The translations under genes were made by a program, and so were the position numbers. A DNA stretch of 62,293 nt from Eubacterium sp. (lineage in GTDB: Bacteria > Bacillota > Clostridia > Lachnospirales > Lachnospiraceae): NCBI GenBank assembly GCA_017420535.1, contig JAFOIV010000048.1, forward strand, positions 1-62,293. Reading direction: 5' to 3'. Position 1 is the stretch's first letter, and the number at the start of each line of letters is the position of its first letter. This document shows positions 37,075 to 45,623 of the stretch, piece by piece. The notes beneath the pieces are model-generated. The model saw nothing but the letters and a program-made list of their open reading frames with translations. It was not told the DNA's origin and ran no database searches.

Positions 37075-37080
37075 GATTTT

Positions 37081-37095
37081 TGGTGTAATACACCA
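37081..37095. promoter_or_regulatory. Palindrome at the htpG transcription start
   Basis: TGGTGTA-A-TACACCA is a perfect 7-1-7 palindrome beginning six bases after the -10 box. It has the size and position of an operator, distinct from CIRCE, or could form a short 5' mRNA hairpin. Confidence 0.5.
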
Positions 37096-37127
37096 GTAGT
37101 TTATTATATAGAAAAGAGGAATGTAAC

Positions 37128-39134
37128 GTGAGTCAGGCAAAAGGAAGTTTAACAATTAACAGTGAGAACATATTCCCAATTATTAAGAAATGGCTTTATT
37201 CTGATCATGATATTTTTATCAGAGAGCTTGTGTCAAATGGTGTTGATGCTATTACTAAGTTAAAGAGACTTTCATCAATTGGTGAAGCAAAAATTCCTTC
37301 AGGAGAAAAATACAAGGTAACAGTATATTCAAGCGCTAAAGATAAGACACTTACATTTGTTGATAATGGTATCGGTATGACTGAAGAAGAGGTTGAAAAG
37401 TATATCAACCAGATCGCATTTTCAGGCGCTACTGATTTCATGAATAAATATAAAGATAAAGATGCAAATGATCAGATCATCGGTCACTTTGGATTAGGTT
37501 TCTACTCAGCTTTCATGGTAGCTGATAAGGTTACTATTGAAACTCTGTCCTACCAGGAAGGTGCTAAGCCTGTATATTGGGAATGCGACGGTGGTACAGA
37601 ATATACCATGGGTGAAGGGGATTATGAGACTCGTGGTACAAGGATAACCCTTGATCTTTCAGAGGATTCACTGGAATTTGCTAATGAATATAAGGTAAGA
37701 GAAGTAATAAATAAGTATTGTTCTTTTATGCCTGTTGAAATCTATTACGTAAATGTAGATGAAGAAGAGAAGAAGGCAAAAGAAAAAGTTGATGAGATAG
37801 ATGCTGAGGTTGTAAATGACGAAGAAGACGACCTTATAGGTGACACATCTAAAAAGGATGAGAAAAAGGAAGAAAAAAAGGAAGAAAAAACAGATAAAGA
37901 AGAGAAGAAAGAACTTCCTTTAAATGATACAAATCCTTTATGGATGAGAACTCCTGGTGAATGTAAAGACGAGGATTATAAGGATTTCTACCAGAAGGTT
38001 TTCTATGATTTTAAGGAACCACTTTTCTGGATCCATCTTAATATGGACTATCCATTTAATTTAAAGGGAATCCTTTACTTCCCAAGAATAAATCCTAATA
38101 CTGATCCTCTTGAAGGAAAGGTTAAACTTTATAACAATCAGGTTTTCGTTGCTGATAACATCAAAGAAGTTATCCCTGAATTCCTTCTTGTATTAAAGGG
38201 AGTTATTGACTGTCCTGATCTTCCTCTCAACGTAAGTAGATCAGCTCTTCAGAACGATGGTTTTGTTAAGAAGATATCAGACTACATCACAAAGAAGGTT
38301 GCAGATAAGCTTACTGGCATGTGCAAGACAAAGAGAGAGGAATACGAGAAACTCTGGGATGATCTTTCACCATTCATTAAGTATGGCTGCCTTAAGGATG
38401 AAAAGTTTAATGAGAAGATGCATGACTATATCATTTATAAGAATTTAAGTGGTAAATATGTATCTCTTCCTGAATATTTAGAAGCAGGAAAAGAAAAGTA
38501 TAAGAATAAAGTATTCTATGTAACTGACGAACAGGCACAGTCACGCTATATTCAGATGTTTAAGGATGAGGAAATGGATGCTATCATTATGACTCATAAT
38601 ATTGATAATCCATTTATCACAAATCTTGAAGTTAAGGAAAATGCTGATAAGAAGGAAGAGGAACAGATCAAGTTCCTTAGAATTGATTCAGATGTAAGTG
38701 AGAACTTTAAGGGAGAGCAGCTTTCAGAGGAAGATGCTAAGAAATATACTGATGAATTAACAGAGACATTTAAGAAGGCTCTTAATGTTGAGAAGATTAA
38801 CATTAAGGTTGAGGTGCTTAAGGATAGCTCTATATCTTCAATCTTAACTCAGTCAGAACAGGAAAGACGTATGGCTGAAATGATGAAGATGTATGCTATG
38901 GCTGGCATGGGCGGAATGGATTTTGGTAAGGAATCAGAGACTCTTGTACTTAACTATAGTAATGATCTGGTTAAGTATGTGCTTGAAAATCCAAAGGCAG
39001 AAATAACAGAAAAGATCTGTTGTCAGCTTTATGATCTTGCAGTTCTTTCAAATAAGCCTCTTTCAAAGGAAGAGCTTCCTAAATTTGTAGAGAGAAGTAA
39101 TGAGATCTTAATGATGCTTGCAAAGAAAAACTAA
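37128..39134 (+). CDS. htpG: Hsp90 chaperone HtpG
   Basis: ATP-dependent cytosolic chaperone. The GHKL ATPase domain has FIRELVSNGVDAITKLK (Asn in the N-box), DNGIGM and GHFGLGFYSAFMVAD. A charged linker (about residues 215-265, Lys/Glu-rich) joins the middle domain (LYNNQVFVADN) and the dimerisation domain. The GTG start at 37128 has AGAGGAA upstream. 668 residues is normal. A perfect CIRCE element upstream implies HrcA control, which is not the classical arrangement in Bacillus subtilis. Confidence 0.96.
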   Translation: MSQAKGSLTINSENIFPIIKKWLYSDHDIFIRELVSNGVDAITKLKRLSSIGEAKIPSGEKYKVTVYSSAKDKTLTFVDNGIGMTEEEVEKYINQIAFSGATDFMNKYKDKDANDQIIGHFGLGFYSAFMVADKVTIETLSYQEGAKPVYWECDGGTEYTMGEGDYETRGTRITLDLSEDSLEFANEYKVREVINKYCSFMPVEIYYVNVDEEEKKAKEKVDEIDAEVVNDEEDDLIGDTSKKDEKKEEKKEEKTDKEEKKELPLNDTNPLWMRTPGECKDEDYKDFYQKVFYDFKEPLFWIHLNMDYPFNLKGILYFPRINPNTDPLEGKVKLYNNQVFVADNIKEVIPEFLLVLKGVIDCPDLPLNVSRSALQNDGFVKKISDYITKKVADKLTGMCKTKREEYEKLWDDLSPFIKYGCLKDEKFNEKMHDYIIYKNLSGKYVSLPEYLEAGKEKYKNKVFYVTDEQAQSRYIQMFKDEEMDAIIMTHNIDNPFITNLEVKENADKKEEEQIKFLRIDSDVSENFKGEQLSEEDAKKYTDELTETFKKALNVEKINIKVEVLKDSSISSILTQSEQERRMAEMMKMYAMAGMGGMDFGKESETLVLNYSNDLVKYVLENPKAEITEKICCQLYDLAVLSNKPLSKEELPKFVERSNEILMMLAKKN

Positions 39135-39154
39135 AACTGATAAAGGAAAATAAT

Positions 39155-39934
39155 ATGACACCAACCTTCGACAATAAATTAATTAAGGAAAAGTATGGCG
39201 TAAATGCATTTGTTCTTAAAGTCATCGCTATGGCTGCGATGCTGATCGATCATATTGGAGCGGCAATTTTAGAATATCATCCTGCGGTGATGTATAATTC
39301 AAAACAGTCGCTGATACTGATGGATTATCTGTTAAGAGGTATAGGACGACTGGCATTTCCTATATTTGCCTTTTTAATTGTCGAAGGTTTTTTTAAGACT
39401 AAAAATGTTCTTAAATACAGCTTAAGACTATTTATATTTGCCCTCATATCAGAAGTACCTTTTGATATGGCGGTATTTAATAAGGTTGTGGATATAAAAC
39501 ATCAGAACGTATTTTTTACATTGCTGCTGGGACTGATCTCTATAATGATGGCAGATAGGATCAGACCTTTGTTTAAGCAAAAGAAGGTGGCAAAGCCTGT
39601 GGAAACATTGGTTTGCTATCTGATAGCTTTGTTCTATGGTTTTGTGGCACTGCTGCTTAACACAGATTATTCCGTTTTTGGTGTACTTATTATATTTACT
39701 TTTTATTATTTTAATGATAAAAAGAGTAAATGTTATTTTATAAATTTTATTTTTATCCTTTGTTTTGGGATGCTTGAACTGTTTGCAGTTCCTGATGTTA
39801 TCTTGTTCAGCTTATATAATGGGAAACATGGAAAAGCTTTGGATAAAAAACAGGTAAGAATAGGTTTTTATGCTTTCTATCCAATGAGTTTCCTTATATT
39901 ATGGGCTTTGAGAAGGTATGTTTTTAAGTACTAA
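39155..39934 (+). CDS. TraX family membrane protein
   Basis: Integral membrane protein with about seven to eight hydrophobic segments. It begins LKVIAMAAMLIDHIGAA and has GRLAFPIFAFLIVEGF, both characteristic of the TraX family, named for F-pilin acetylation. Chromosomal members are widespread in Clostridia and their substrate is unknown; acyl transfer to a surface molecule is an inference. It follows htpG by 20 bases, but no terminator separates them. There are no conjugation genes nearby. Confidence 0.85.
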   Translation: MTPTFDNKLIKEKYGVNAFVLKVIAMAAMLIDHIGAAILEYHPAVMYNSKQSLILMDYLLRGIGRLAFPIFAFLIVEGFFKTKNVLKYSLRLFIFALISEVPFDMAVFNKVVDIKHQNVFFTLLLGLISIMMADRIRPLFKQKKVAKPVETLVCYLIALFYGFVALLLNTDYSVFGVLIIFTFYYFNDKKSKCYFINFIFILCFGMLELFAVPDVILFSLYNGKHGKALDKKQVRIGFYAFYPMSFLILWALRRYVFKY

Positions 39935-39970
39935 AAACACAATTAAATCACAATTTGAAATATTTTTTAC

Positions 39971-39999
39971 TTGCATTATCTATTTTTGTGCGTTATAGT
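39971..39999 (+). promoter_or_regulatory. Predicted sigma-A promoter of topA
   Basis: TTGCAT (39971-39976), 17-base spacer, TATAGT (39994-39999), about 68 bases before the chosen topA start. Confidence 0.6.
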
Positions 40000-40067
40000 G
40001 TGCACGTTTGAAGAATATGTTTCGAATACTGTGAAGGGGATTACATATTACAATGAAGGAAAAGAAA

Positions 40068-42128
40068 ATGGCAAAGAATTTAGTTATCGTTGAGTCACCA
40101 ACAAAGGCAAAGACAATAAAGAAATTCCTTGGAAGCAATTATGAAGTTATAGCTTCAGAAGGACATGTTAGAGACCTTCCAAAGAGTGATATGGGCGTTG
40201 ATATTGAAAATGATTTCGAGCCTCATTATATAACTATTCGTGGAAAAGGAGAGCTTCTTAACAAGTTAAGAAAAGCTGTTAAGAAAGCTGATATGGTTTA
40301 TCTTGCAACTGACCCGGACCGCGAAGGGGAAGCAATCTCTTACCACCTTTCTGTTGCTCTTAAGCTTGAAGAAGGAAAATATAAGAGAATCACATTTAAT
40401 GAAATTACAAAGAATGCTGTTAAGAAATCTATAAAAGAAGCCCGTCCTATAGATATGGATCTTGTAGACGCTCAGCAGGCCAGAAGAGTTCTTGACAGAC
40501 TTGTGGGATATGAGATAAGCCCACTCCTGTGGCAGAAGGTTCATAAAAGAGGCCTTTCAGCAGGACGAGTTCAGTCTGTTACTCTTAAGATGATCAGTGA
40601 CAGAGAAAAAGAGATAAATGATTTTATTCCAGAAGAGTTCTGGACAGTTGACGCATTTCTTAATGTGCCAGGACAGAAAGCTTCAGTAGATTTTAAATAT
40701 TCTGGTGATCTTTCAAATGAGAAAGAAGCTGAAGCAGTATTAAAAAATGCTGAAAAAAATGACTTTAAGGTTGTTGATATAAAGAAGGGACAGCGTACCA
40801 AGAAGGCTCCGCTTCCTTTTACTACAAGTACACTGCAGCAGTCTGCATCAGGAAGACTTAATTTTGCTACATCTAAGACTATGAGAGTAGCTCAGCAGCT
40901 CTATGAAGGCGTTGAGATCAAAGGTCATGGAACAGTTGGTCTTATAACCTATCTAAGAACTGACTCAACTCGTGTTTCTGAAGAGGCTGATAAGGCAGCA
41001 AGAGAATACATTGCAAAGCAGTTTGGTGAGGATTATGTTTCAGATGAAGTAAGAACATCTAATAAGACAAAGAATGTTCAGGACGCTCATGAAGCTATCC
41101 GTCCTACAGATATCAGTCTTACACCACAGATGCTTAAAGGTGTTATCTCTGAGGAACAGTTTAAATTATATAATCTTATTTACGAGAGATTCCTTGCCAG
41201 CCGAATGAAGAATGCCTGCTATGATACATTTACTGTAAGTGTTTCTAACGGGAATGATATTTATAAGGCATCATCAAGCTTTGTATCTTTTGCAGGATTC
41301 TTAAATGTATATCCTCCAAAAGAAAAGGAGAAGAAACAGGCTGATTTCAATGGAATTAAGGCTGGAGATATCCTTTCTTCAGAAAAGATTGAAAAAGAGC
41401 AGCATTTTACAAGCCCTGTATCACATTATACAGAAGCAAGCCTTGTAAAAGCTATGGAAGATGCAGGAATTGGAAGACCTTCAACTTATGCACCTACAAT
41501 TTCGACACTTCTTGCAAGACGTTATATAACAAAGGAAAAGAAAGACATTTATGTTACTGAACTTGGAGATGCAGTCAACAGTATCATGGAAAAGGCTTTC
41601 TCGGTAATAATCGACATTAATTTCACAGCTAATATGGAATCACTTCTTGATAATATAGGAGCTGGTGACATTAAATGGAAGGTTGTTGTTAAGAATTTCT
41701 ATCCTGACCTTGCAGATGCGGTAAGTGAAGCTGATAAGACTCTTGAATCAATTCATATAGCAGATGAAGTATCTGATGTAAAATGTGACCTTTGTGGTGC
41801 TATGATGGTTGTTAAGTACGGGGCTTATGGTAAATTCCTTGCTTGTCCTAACTTTCCGGAATGTAAGAATACAATGCCTTATTTTGAAAAAATAGGTGTT
41901 GCTTGTCCTAAGTGCGGAAAGGATATAATTGTAAGACGTACCAAGAAGGGTAGAGCATTCTACGGCTGTATTGATTACCCTGAGTGTGACTTCATGTCAT
42001 GGCAGAAGCCTCATGAGAAACATTGCCCACAGTGTGGCAAATATATGGTGATCAAGGGCAAAAAACTAGCATGTTCTGACCCGCAGTGTGGATATACAGA
42101 GGATTATGCAGATAAAAATGAAGAGTGA
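40068..42128 (+). CDS. topA: DNA topoisomerase I
   Basis: Type IA topoisomerase that relaxes negative supercoils. The TOPRIM domain starts NLVIVESPTKAKT and has ATDPDREGEAI. The active-site Tyr is in ITYLRTDSTR (Tyr295 from this start). Three C-terminal zinc-ribbon modules contain paired CxxC motifs (CDLCG, CPKCG, CPQCG). ATG 40068 is chosen since GAAGGA is seven bases upstream and the protein then begins with the family-typical MAKNLVIVESP; an in-frame ATG at 40053 is possible. 686 residues. codY follows, an order common in Firmicutes. Confidence 0.96.
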   Translation: MAKNLVIVESPTKAKTIKKFLGSNYEVIASEGHVRDLPKSDMGVDIENDFEPHYITIRGKGELLNKLRKAVKKADMVYLATDPDREGEAISYHLSVALKLEEGKYKRITFNEITKNAVKKSIKEARPIDMDLVDAQQARRVLDRLVGYEISPLLWQKVHKRGLSAGRVQSVTLKMISDREKEINDFIPEEFWTVDAFLNVPGQKASVDFKYSGDLSNEKEAEAVLKNAEKNDFKVVDIKKGQRTKKAPLPFTTSTLQQSASGRLNFATSKTMRVAQQLYEGVEIKGHGTVGLITYLRTDSTRVSEEADKAAREYIAKQFGEDYVSDEVRTSNKTKNVQDAHEAIRPTDISLTPQMLKGVISEEQFKLYNLIYERFLASRMKNACYDTFTVSVSNGNDIYKASSSFVSFAGFLNVYPPKEKEKKQADFNGIKAGDILSSEKIEKEQHFTSPVSHYTEASLVKAMEDAGIGRPSTYAPTISTLLARRYITKEKKDIYVTELGDAVNSIMEKAFSVIIDINFTANMESLLDNIGAGDIKWKVVVKNFYPDLADAVSEADKTLESIHIADEVSDVKCDLCGAMMVVKYGAYGKFLACPNFPECKNTMPYFEKIGVACPKCGKDIIVRRTKKGRAFYGCIDYPECDFMSWQKPHEKHCPQCGKYMVIKGKKLACSDPQCGYTEDYADKNEE

Positions 42129-42191
42129 GACAAATTTTTGTAATTAGTTTCGAATCGATAAATTCTTTTTTAGTTGTATGACAATTTTTTG

Positions 42192-42220
42192 TTGTTAGCA
42201 AAGAAAGTTTGTGCTATATT
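42192..42220 (+). promoter_or_regulatory. Predicted sigma-A promoter of codY
   Basis: TTGTTA (42192-42197), 17-base spacer, TATATT (42215-42220). The -10 box lies in the loop of the hairpin listed at 42204-42247, so one element may serve both roles. Confidence 0.45.
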
Positions 42221-42247
42221 TTAAATATGTATGGCGCAAACTTTTTT
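42204..42247 (+). terminator. Hairpin with T tract between topA and codY
   Basis: Stem AAAGTTTGTGC (42204-42214) pairs with GCGCAAACTTT (42234-42244), with one G-U pair and a 19-base loop, and then a T run. It is probably the topA terminator. Confidence 0.65.
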
Positions 42248-42291
42248 GTTTGCCTTTTATGACTTATTTTATAAAAAAGGAAGGTGTAAAT

Positions 42292-43062
42292 ATGAGTGTT
42301 CAGCTTCTGGATAGAACAAGGAAAATAAGCCAGCTGTTGCATAATAATACTTCTTATGTTGTGGTCTTTAGTGATATATGCAAATGCGTTGGCGACATTT
42401 TAGATGCCAATGTCCTTGTGGTTTCAGCTAAGGGGAAGGTTCTTGGAATCTACGAAAAAGAAGGACTTCCATTACTGCATGATATGTTAACTGAAAATGT
42501 TGGAGAAGTTATTGATGCAGAACTTAATGAAAGATTTTTATCAGTTCTTTCCACGAAAGAAAATGTGAATCTTCTTACTCTTGGATTTGACAATAATGAT
42601 TTTTCAGCAATCATTCTCCCTATTGATTTTGCTGGAGAAAGACTTGGTTCAACATTTATTTATAGACCGAAAAATGATTTCCTTGTGGAGGATATCATTT
42701 TAAGTGAATACGTAAATACTGTCATAGAGCTTGAGATGATGAGAGCTATCTATGAAGAAGATACTGAGAGAAAACGAAATAAAGATATGGTTAAATCTGC
42801 CATGGATTCTCTTTCAGTGTCTGAAAAAGAAGCTATTAAGTTTGTATTTACAGAACTTGGCAAGAAACAGGGTAATCTTGTTGCATCTAAGGTTGCAGCA
42901 AAGAACAATATTACCCGTTCTATCATAGTAAATGCTATCAAGAAGCTTGAAAGTGCAGGGGTTATAGAAGCACGTTCTCAGGGTATGAAGGGAACATATA
43001 TTAAGATCCTTAATGATGCTGTATTTGATTTTGACAGCGTGGATAATAAGGATGAAAATTAA
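42292..43062 (+). CDS. codY: GTP- and branched-chain-amino-acid-sensing transcriptional repressor CodY
   Basis: Global nutritional repressor of Firmicutes. The N-terminal GAF domain (residues 1-155, LLDRTRKISQLLHNN onward) binds isoleucine-type amino acids. The C-terminal winged helix has VASKVAAKNNITRSIIVNAIKKLESAGVI with the following GMKGTYIK. 256 residues, as usual. ATG 42292 is chosen: AAGGAAGG lies seven bases upstream, and the N-terminal extension of the longer open frame is unlike CodY. Confidence 0.96.
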   Translation: MSVQLLDRTRKISQLLHNNTSYVVVFSDICKCVGDILDANVLVVSAKGKVLGIYEKEGLPLLHDMLTENVGEVIDAELNERFLSVLSTKENVNLLTLGFDNNDFSAIILPIDFAGERLGSTFIYRPKNDFLVEDIILSEYVNTVIELEMMRAIYEEDTERKRNKDMVKSAMDSLSVSEKEAIKFVFTELGKKQGNLVASKVAAKNNITRSIIVNAIKKLESAGVIEARSQGMKGTYIKILNDAVFDFDSVDNKDEN

Positions 43063-43081
43063 ATGATGAGGTGAAGATTCG

Positions 43082-44137
43082 ATGAATACTGCTGTTATTA
43101 TTGTACTTGTATTAGGTATCGCTCTTATTGCGGTTAGTTTTATTCTTACTAGTGATGAGAATAAGGAAGAAGAACAAGTTACTCCTGGGTTAAAGAGTGA
43201 ATTATCTGAGGCTGATAAGAAACAGCTTAAAAAGATGACTGATTCATATATTAATGAATACAGTAAGAAAAAGGTTAAGGAATCTGTAAAGAATGCTGTT
43301 GATAATGAGATAAAAGAAAGAATCAACGCTAAGAGTTCAGATTTAGATAAAAAGATCAATGCTATCAATGAAGCTGCTGATAAAAAAGAGAAGGAGATCG
43401 ATGAGAAATATTCTTCAGTATCAGAAACAGCTGAAAAGGCAAAGGTTGAGATCAATCAGGTATTTAACCTTGTAACAGAAAAAGAAAAAGAAGTAAAAAC
43501 AATGCTTGGAGTTGCTGATGAATATAAGAAAGGTCTTGAAAAAATGAAGACAGACCTTCAGGAAGAGACTTCAAGAAAAGAAGCTGAAGAAAAGGCTAAG
43601 AAGGAAGCTGAGGAAGCAGAAAGATTAGAAAAGGAAGCTGAGGAAAAGGCTAAGAAAGAAGCCGAGGAAGCAGCAAAAGCGGCCGAAGAAAAGGCTAAGA
43701 AGGAAGCTGAGGAAGCAGAGAGATTAGCAAAGGAAGCAGAGGAAAAGGCTAAGAAAGAGGCTGAGGAAGCAGAGAGATTAGCAAAAGAAGCTGAAGAAAA
43801 AGCATTAAAAGAGGCTGAAGAAAAGGCTAAGAAAGAAGCTGAAGAAGCAGAAGACAGAGCCAGAAGAGAGGCCAGAAGAAAAGGTAATAAGAATAAAAAG
43901 CCTGAAAATAAAGTGGTTGATATCAAGAAGTTTAAGAAAAAGCCTAAGGAAGAAGAAAGACCTGCTGAGTCTTTAGATGAAATTCTCGCTGAAGAAGGAA
44001 TTGATATTTCTGATGGCGATGTAAATGGTAATGTTATTGGCATGTACCAGGCTGGATTTAGTATTATCGAGATTTCAAAGGTTATGAAATTAGGTGTTAG
44101 TGATGTTAAGTACATCATTGATCATCAGAGTAAGTAG
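43082..44137 (+). CDS. Membrane-anchored coiled-coil protein with C-terminal DUF6115-like helix-turn-helix
   Basis: One N-terminal membrane segment (residues 3-22), a long charged coiled coil (about 45-270) dominated by near-identical KAKKEAEEAERLAKEAEE units, a basic stretch (KKFKKKPKEEERP), and a short C-terminal domain (VIGMYQAGFSIIEISKVMKLGVSDVKYII) that looks like a helix-turn-helix. The layout resembles Bacillus SwrB/YlxL-type proteins. Function unknown; a scaffold linking membrane and DNA or another protein is only an inference. Located 19 bases after codY. Confidence 0.75.
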   Translation: MNTAVIIVLVLGIALIAVSFILTSDENKEEEQVTPGLKSELSEADKKQLKKMTDSYINEYSKKKVKESVKNAVDNEIKERINAKSSDLDKKINAINEAADKKEKEIDEKYSSVSETAEKAKVEINQVFNLVTEKEKEVKTMLGVADEYKKGLEKMKTDLQEETSRKEAEEKAKKEAEEAERLEKEAEEKAKKEAEEAAKAAEEKAKKEAEEAERLAKEAEEKAKKEAEEAERLAKEAEEKALKEAEEKAKKEAEEAEDRARREARRKGNKNKKPENKVVDIKKFKKKPKEEERPAESLDEILAEEGIDISDGDVNGNVIGMYQAGFSIIEISKVMKLGVSDVKYIIDHQSK

Positions 44138-44154
44138 AAAAGGTGGGACGTTAG

Positions 44155-44682
44155 ATGAATAGAAAATATTTACTTCGTGGTATCGGAATTGGTCTTATCA
44201 TTGGATGTCTCGTTACTTATACTGCTTTTCGTACAGGTAATTATATTAAATCTAATGGAACAGTAGCTACAGCAGATGCTTCTGCAAAGACAACAGAAGC
44301 TACAACAGCTAAAGCAACCACAACGGAAGCAACCACAACAGAGGCAACCACAACAGAGGCAACTACAACAGAAGCAACTACAACTGAAGCAAAGACAACA
44401 GAAGTTGCCACTGAAGAAAAGACAACAGAAGTTGCAACTGAGGAAAAAACAACAGAAGCTGCTGAGTCAAAAGAAGTAAGCATCACTGTTTCAGCTGGAA
44501 TGGGTTCAGAATCAGTTTGTTCTCTTCTTTATGAAGCTGGACTTATAGATGATGAATATGCATATAATTTATATCTTGAGAATAATGGATATGCCAGCAG
44601 TATCAGAGTTGGAACATTTACCTTTACTAAAGGAATGAGTGAAGCAGACATTGCAAATGTCCTTACTACTCAGGGAAGATAA
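44155..44682 (+). CDS. Small MltG-like protein: membrane anchor, Thr/Glu stalk and LysM-like domain only
   Basis: N-terminal hydrophobic segment (GIGIGLIIGCLVTYTAF), then about 60 residues of TTEA-type repeats forming an extended stalk, then a C-terminal domain of about 70 residues: VSITVSAGMGSESVCSLLYEAGLIDDEYAYNLYL, ending RVGTFTFTKGMSEADIANVLT. This end matches the LysM-like part of MltG (YceG) lytic transglycosylases, but the catalytic domain is absent. It may be a wall-binding or regulatory fragment. Follows the coiled-coil gene by 17 bases; a terminator follows. Confidence 0.75.
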   Translation: MNRKYLLRGIGIGLIIGCLVTYTAFRTGNYIKSNGTVATADASAKTTEATTAKATTTEATTTEATTTEATTTEATTTEAKTTEVATEEKTTEVATEEKTTEAAESKEVSITVSAGMGSESVCSLLYEAGLIDDEYAYNLYLENNGYASSIRVGTFTFTKGMSEADIANVLTTQGR

Positions 44683-44699
44683 TAAAATGTGAATTTATG

Positions 44700-44739
44700 G
44701 CGTATATGTAAGATTTGTGCTTGCATATACGCTTTTTTT
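44700..44739 (+). terminator. Rho-independent terminator closing the codY transcript
   Basis: Thirteen-bp stem with one G-U pair (44700-44712 with 44720-44732), seven-base loop, T7. Confidence 0.92.
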
Positions 44740-44744
44740 ATGAT
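44715..44744 (+). promoter_or_regulatory. Possible rpsB promoter
   Basis: TTGTGC (44715-44720), 18-base spacer, TATGAT (44739-44744). It overlaps the preceding terminator. It would give a leader starting near 44751 that contains the structure at 44772-44838. Confidence 0.4.
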
Positions 44745-44771
44745 AAACTCGACTTTGCGCGAAAAAATACA

Positions 44772-44838
44772 TGCAGTTTTTGTGAGAATGGTGCCATTCA
44801 AGGGAATGGTTAGATCTCATAAAAAAAGGAAAACTGCA
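44772..44838 (+). promoter_or_regulatory. Structured 5' leader of rpsB-tsf
   Basis: Three nested helices: TGCAGTTTT/AAAACTGCA (44772-44780 with 44830-44838), GTGAGA/TCTCAT (44782-44787 with 44815-44820), and GCCATTC/GAATGGT around the tetraloop AAGG (44793-44799 with 44804-44810). It ends 24 bases before the rpsB start. Position and shape suggest an autoregulatory ribosomal-protein leader; S2 is known to control its own operon in other bacteria. Confidence 0.6.
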
Positions 44839-44862
44839 GATGAAAAAACCAGGAGGTAAATT

Positions 44863-45594
44863 ATGAGCGTTATTTCAATGAAACAGTTACTCGAGGCAGG
44901 TGTTCATTTCGGACATCAGACAAGAAGATGGAATCCTAAGATGGCTAAGTACATCTACACAGAGCGTAACGGAATCCATATCATCGACTTACAGAAGACA
45001 GTAGGTATGATGGATGATGCTTACAAGGCAGTATTCGATTGTGCAGCAGAAGGTGGAAACATCCTTTTCGTTGGTACAAAGAAGCAGGCTCAGGATTCAA
45101 TCCAGTCAGAAGCAGAGCGTTGTGGTATGTACTATGTTAACCAGAGATGGCTCGGTGGTATGCTCACAAACTTCAGAACAATCAAGTCAAGAATCGAAAC
45201 TTTAAAGAAGTATGAGAAGATGGCTGAAGATGGAACATTTGATGTTCTTCCTAAGAAAGAAGTTGTTGAGATCAAGAAGGAAATGGACAAGCTTCAGAAG
45301 AATATCGGTGGTATCAAGGATATGAAGAAGATCCCAGATATGATCTTCATCGTTGATCCACGTAAGGAAAGAATCTGCGTACAGGAAGCTAAGGCTCTTA
45401 ACATCCCTATCATCGGTATTGCAGATACAAACTGCGATCCAGAAGAACTTGATTATGTTATCCCAGGTAACGATGATGCAATCCGTGCAGTAAAGCTTAT
45501 CGTTTCAAAGCTTGCTGACGCTGTTATCGAAGCTAACCAGGGTGCTGATGAAGCATCTCTTGATTCAGCTGAGACTGAAGAAGTTACAGAGTAA
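44863..45594 (+). CDS. rpsB: 30S ribosomal protein S2
   Basis: Small-subunit protein S2. Starts [27 protein letters not shown], with later [21 protein letters not shown] and [13 protein letters not shown]. 243 residues. AGGAGG lies seven bases before the ATG. Forms the classic rpsB-tsf pair with the next gene, 29 bases away. Confidence 0.98.
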   Translation: MSVISMKQLLEAGVHFGHQTRRWNPKMAKYIYTERNGIHIIDLQKTVGMMDDAYKAVFDCAAEGGNILFVGTKKQAQDSIQSEAERCGMYYVNQRWLGGMLTNFRTIKSRIETLKKYEKMAEDGTFDVLPKKEVVEIKKEMDKLQKNIGGIKDMKKIPDMIFIVDPRKERICVQEAKALNIPIIGIADTNCDPEELDYVIPGNDDAIRAVKLIVSKLADAVIEANQGADEASLDSAETEEVTE

Positions 45595-45623
45595 TATATA
45601 ATCAGGTTTAGGAGGATTTTAAA

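Noticed and set aside
39155-39934. Conjugative or integrative element implied by TraX
   Set aside because: TraX-like proteins are common chromosomal genes in Clostridia, and no integrase, relaxase or type IV secretion gene is present.
43558-44118. Long antisense open frame (186 codons) opposite the coiled-coil gene
   Set aside because: It is a mirror of the GAA/AAG/GCT repeat codons and gives a Ser/Ala/Phe low-complexity product without ribosome site.
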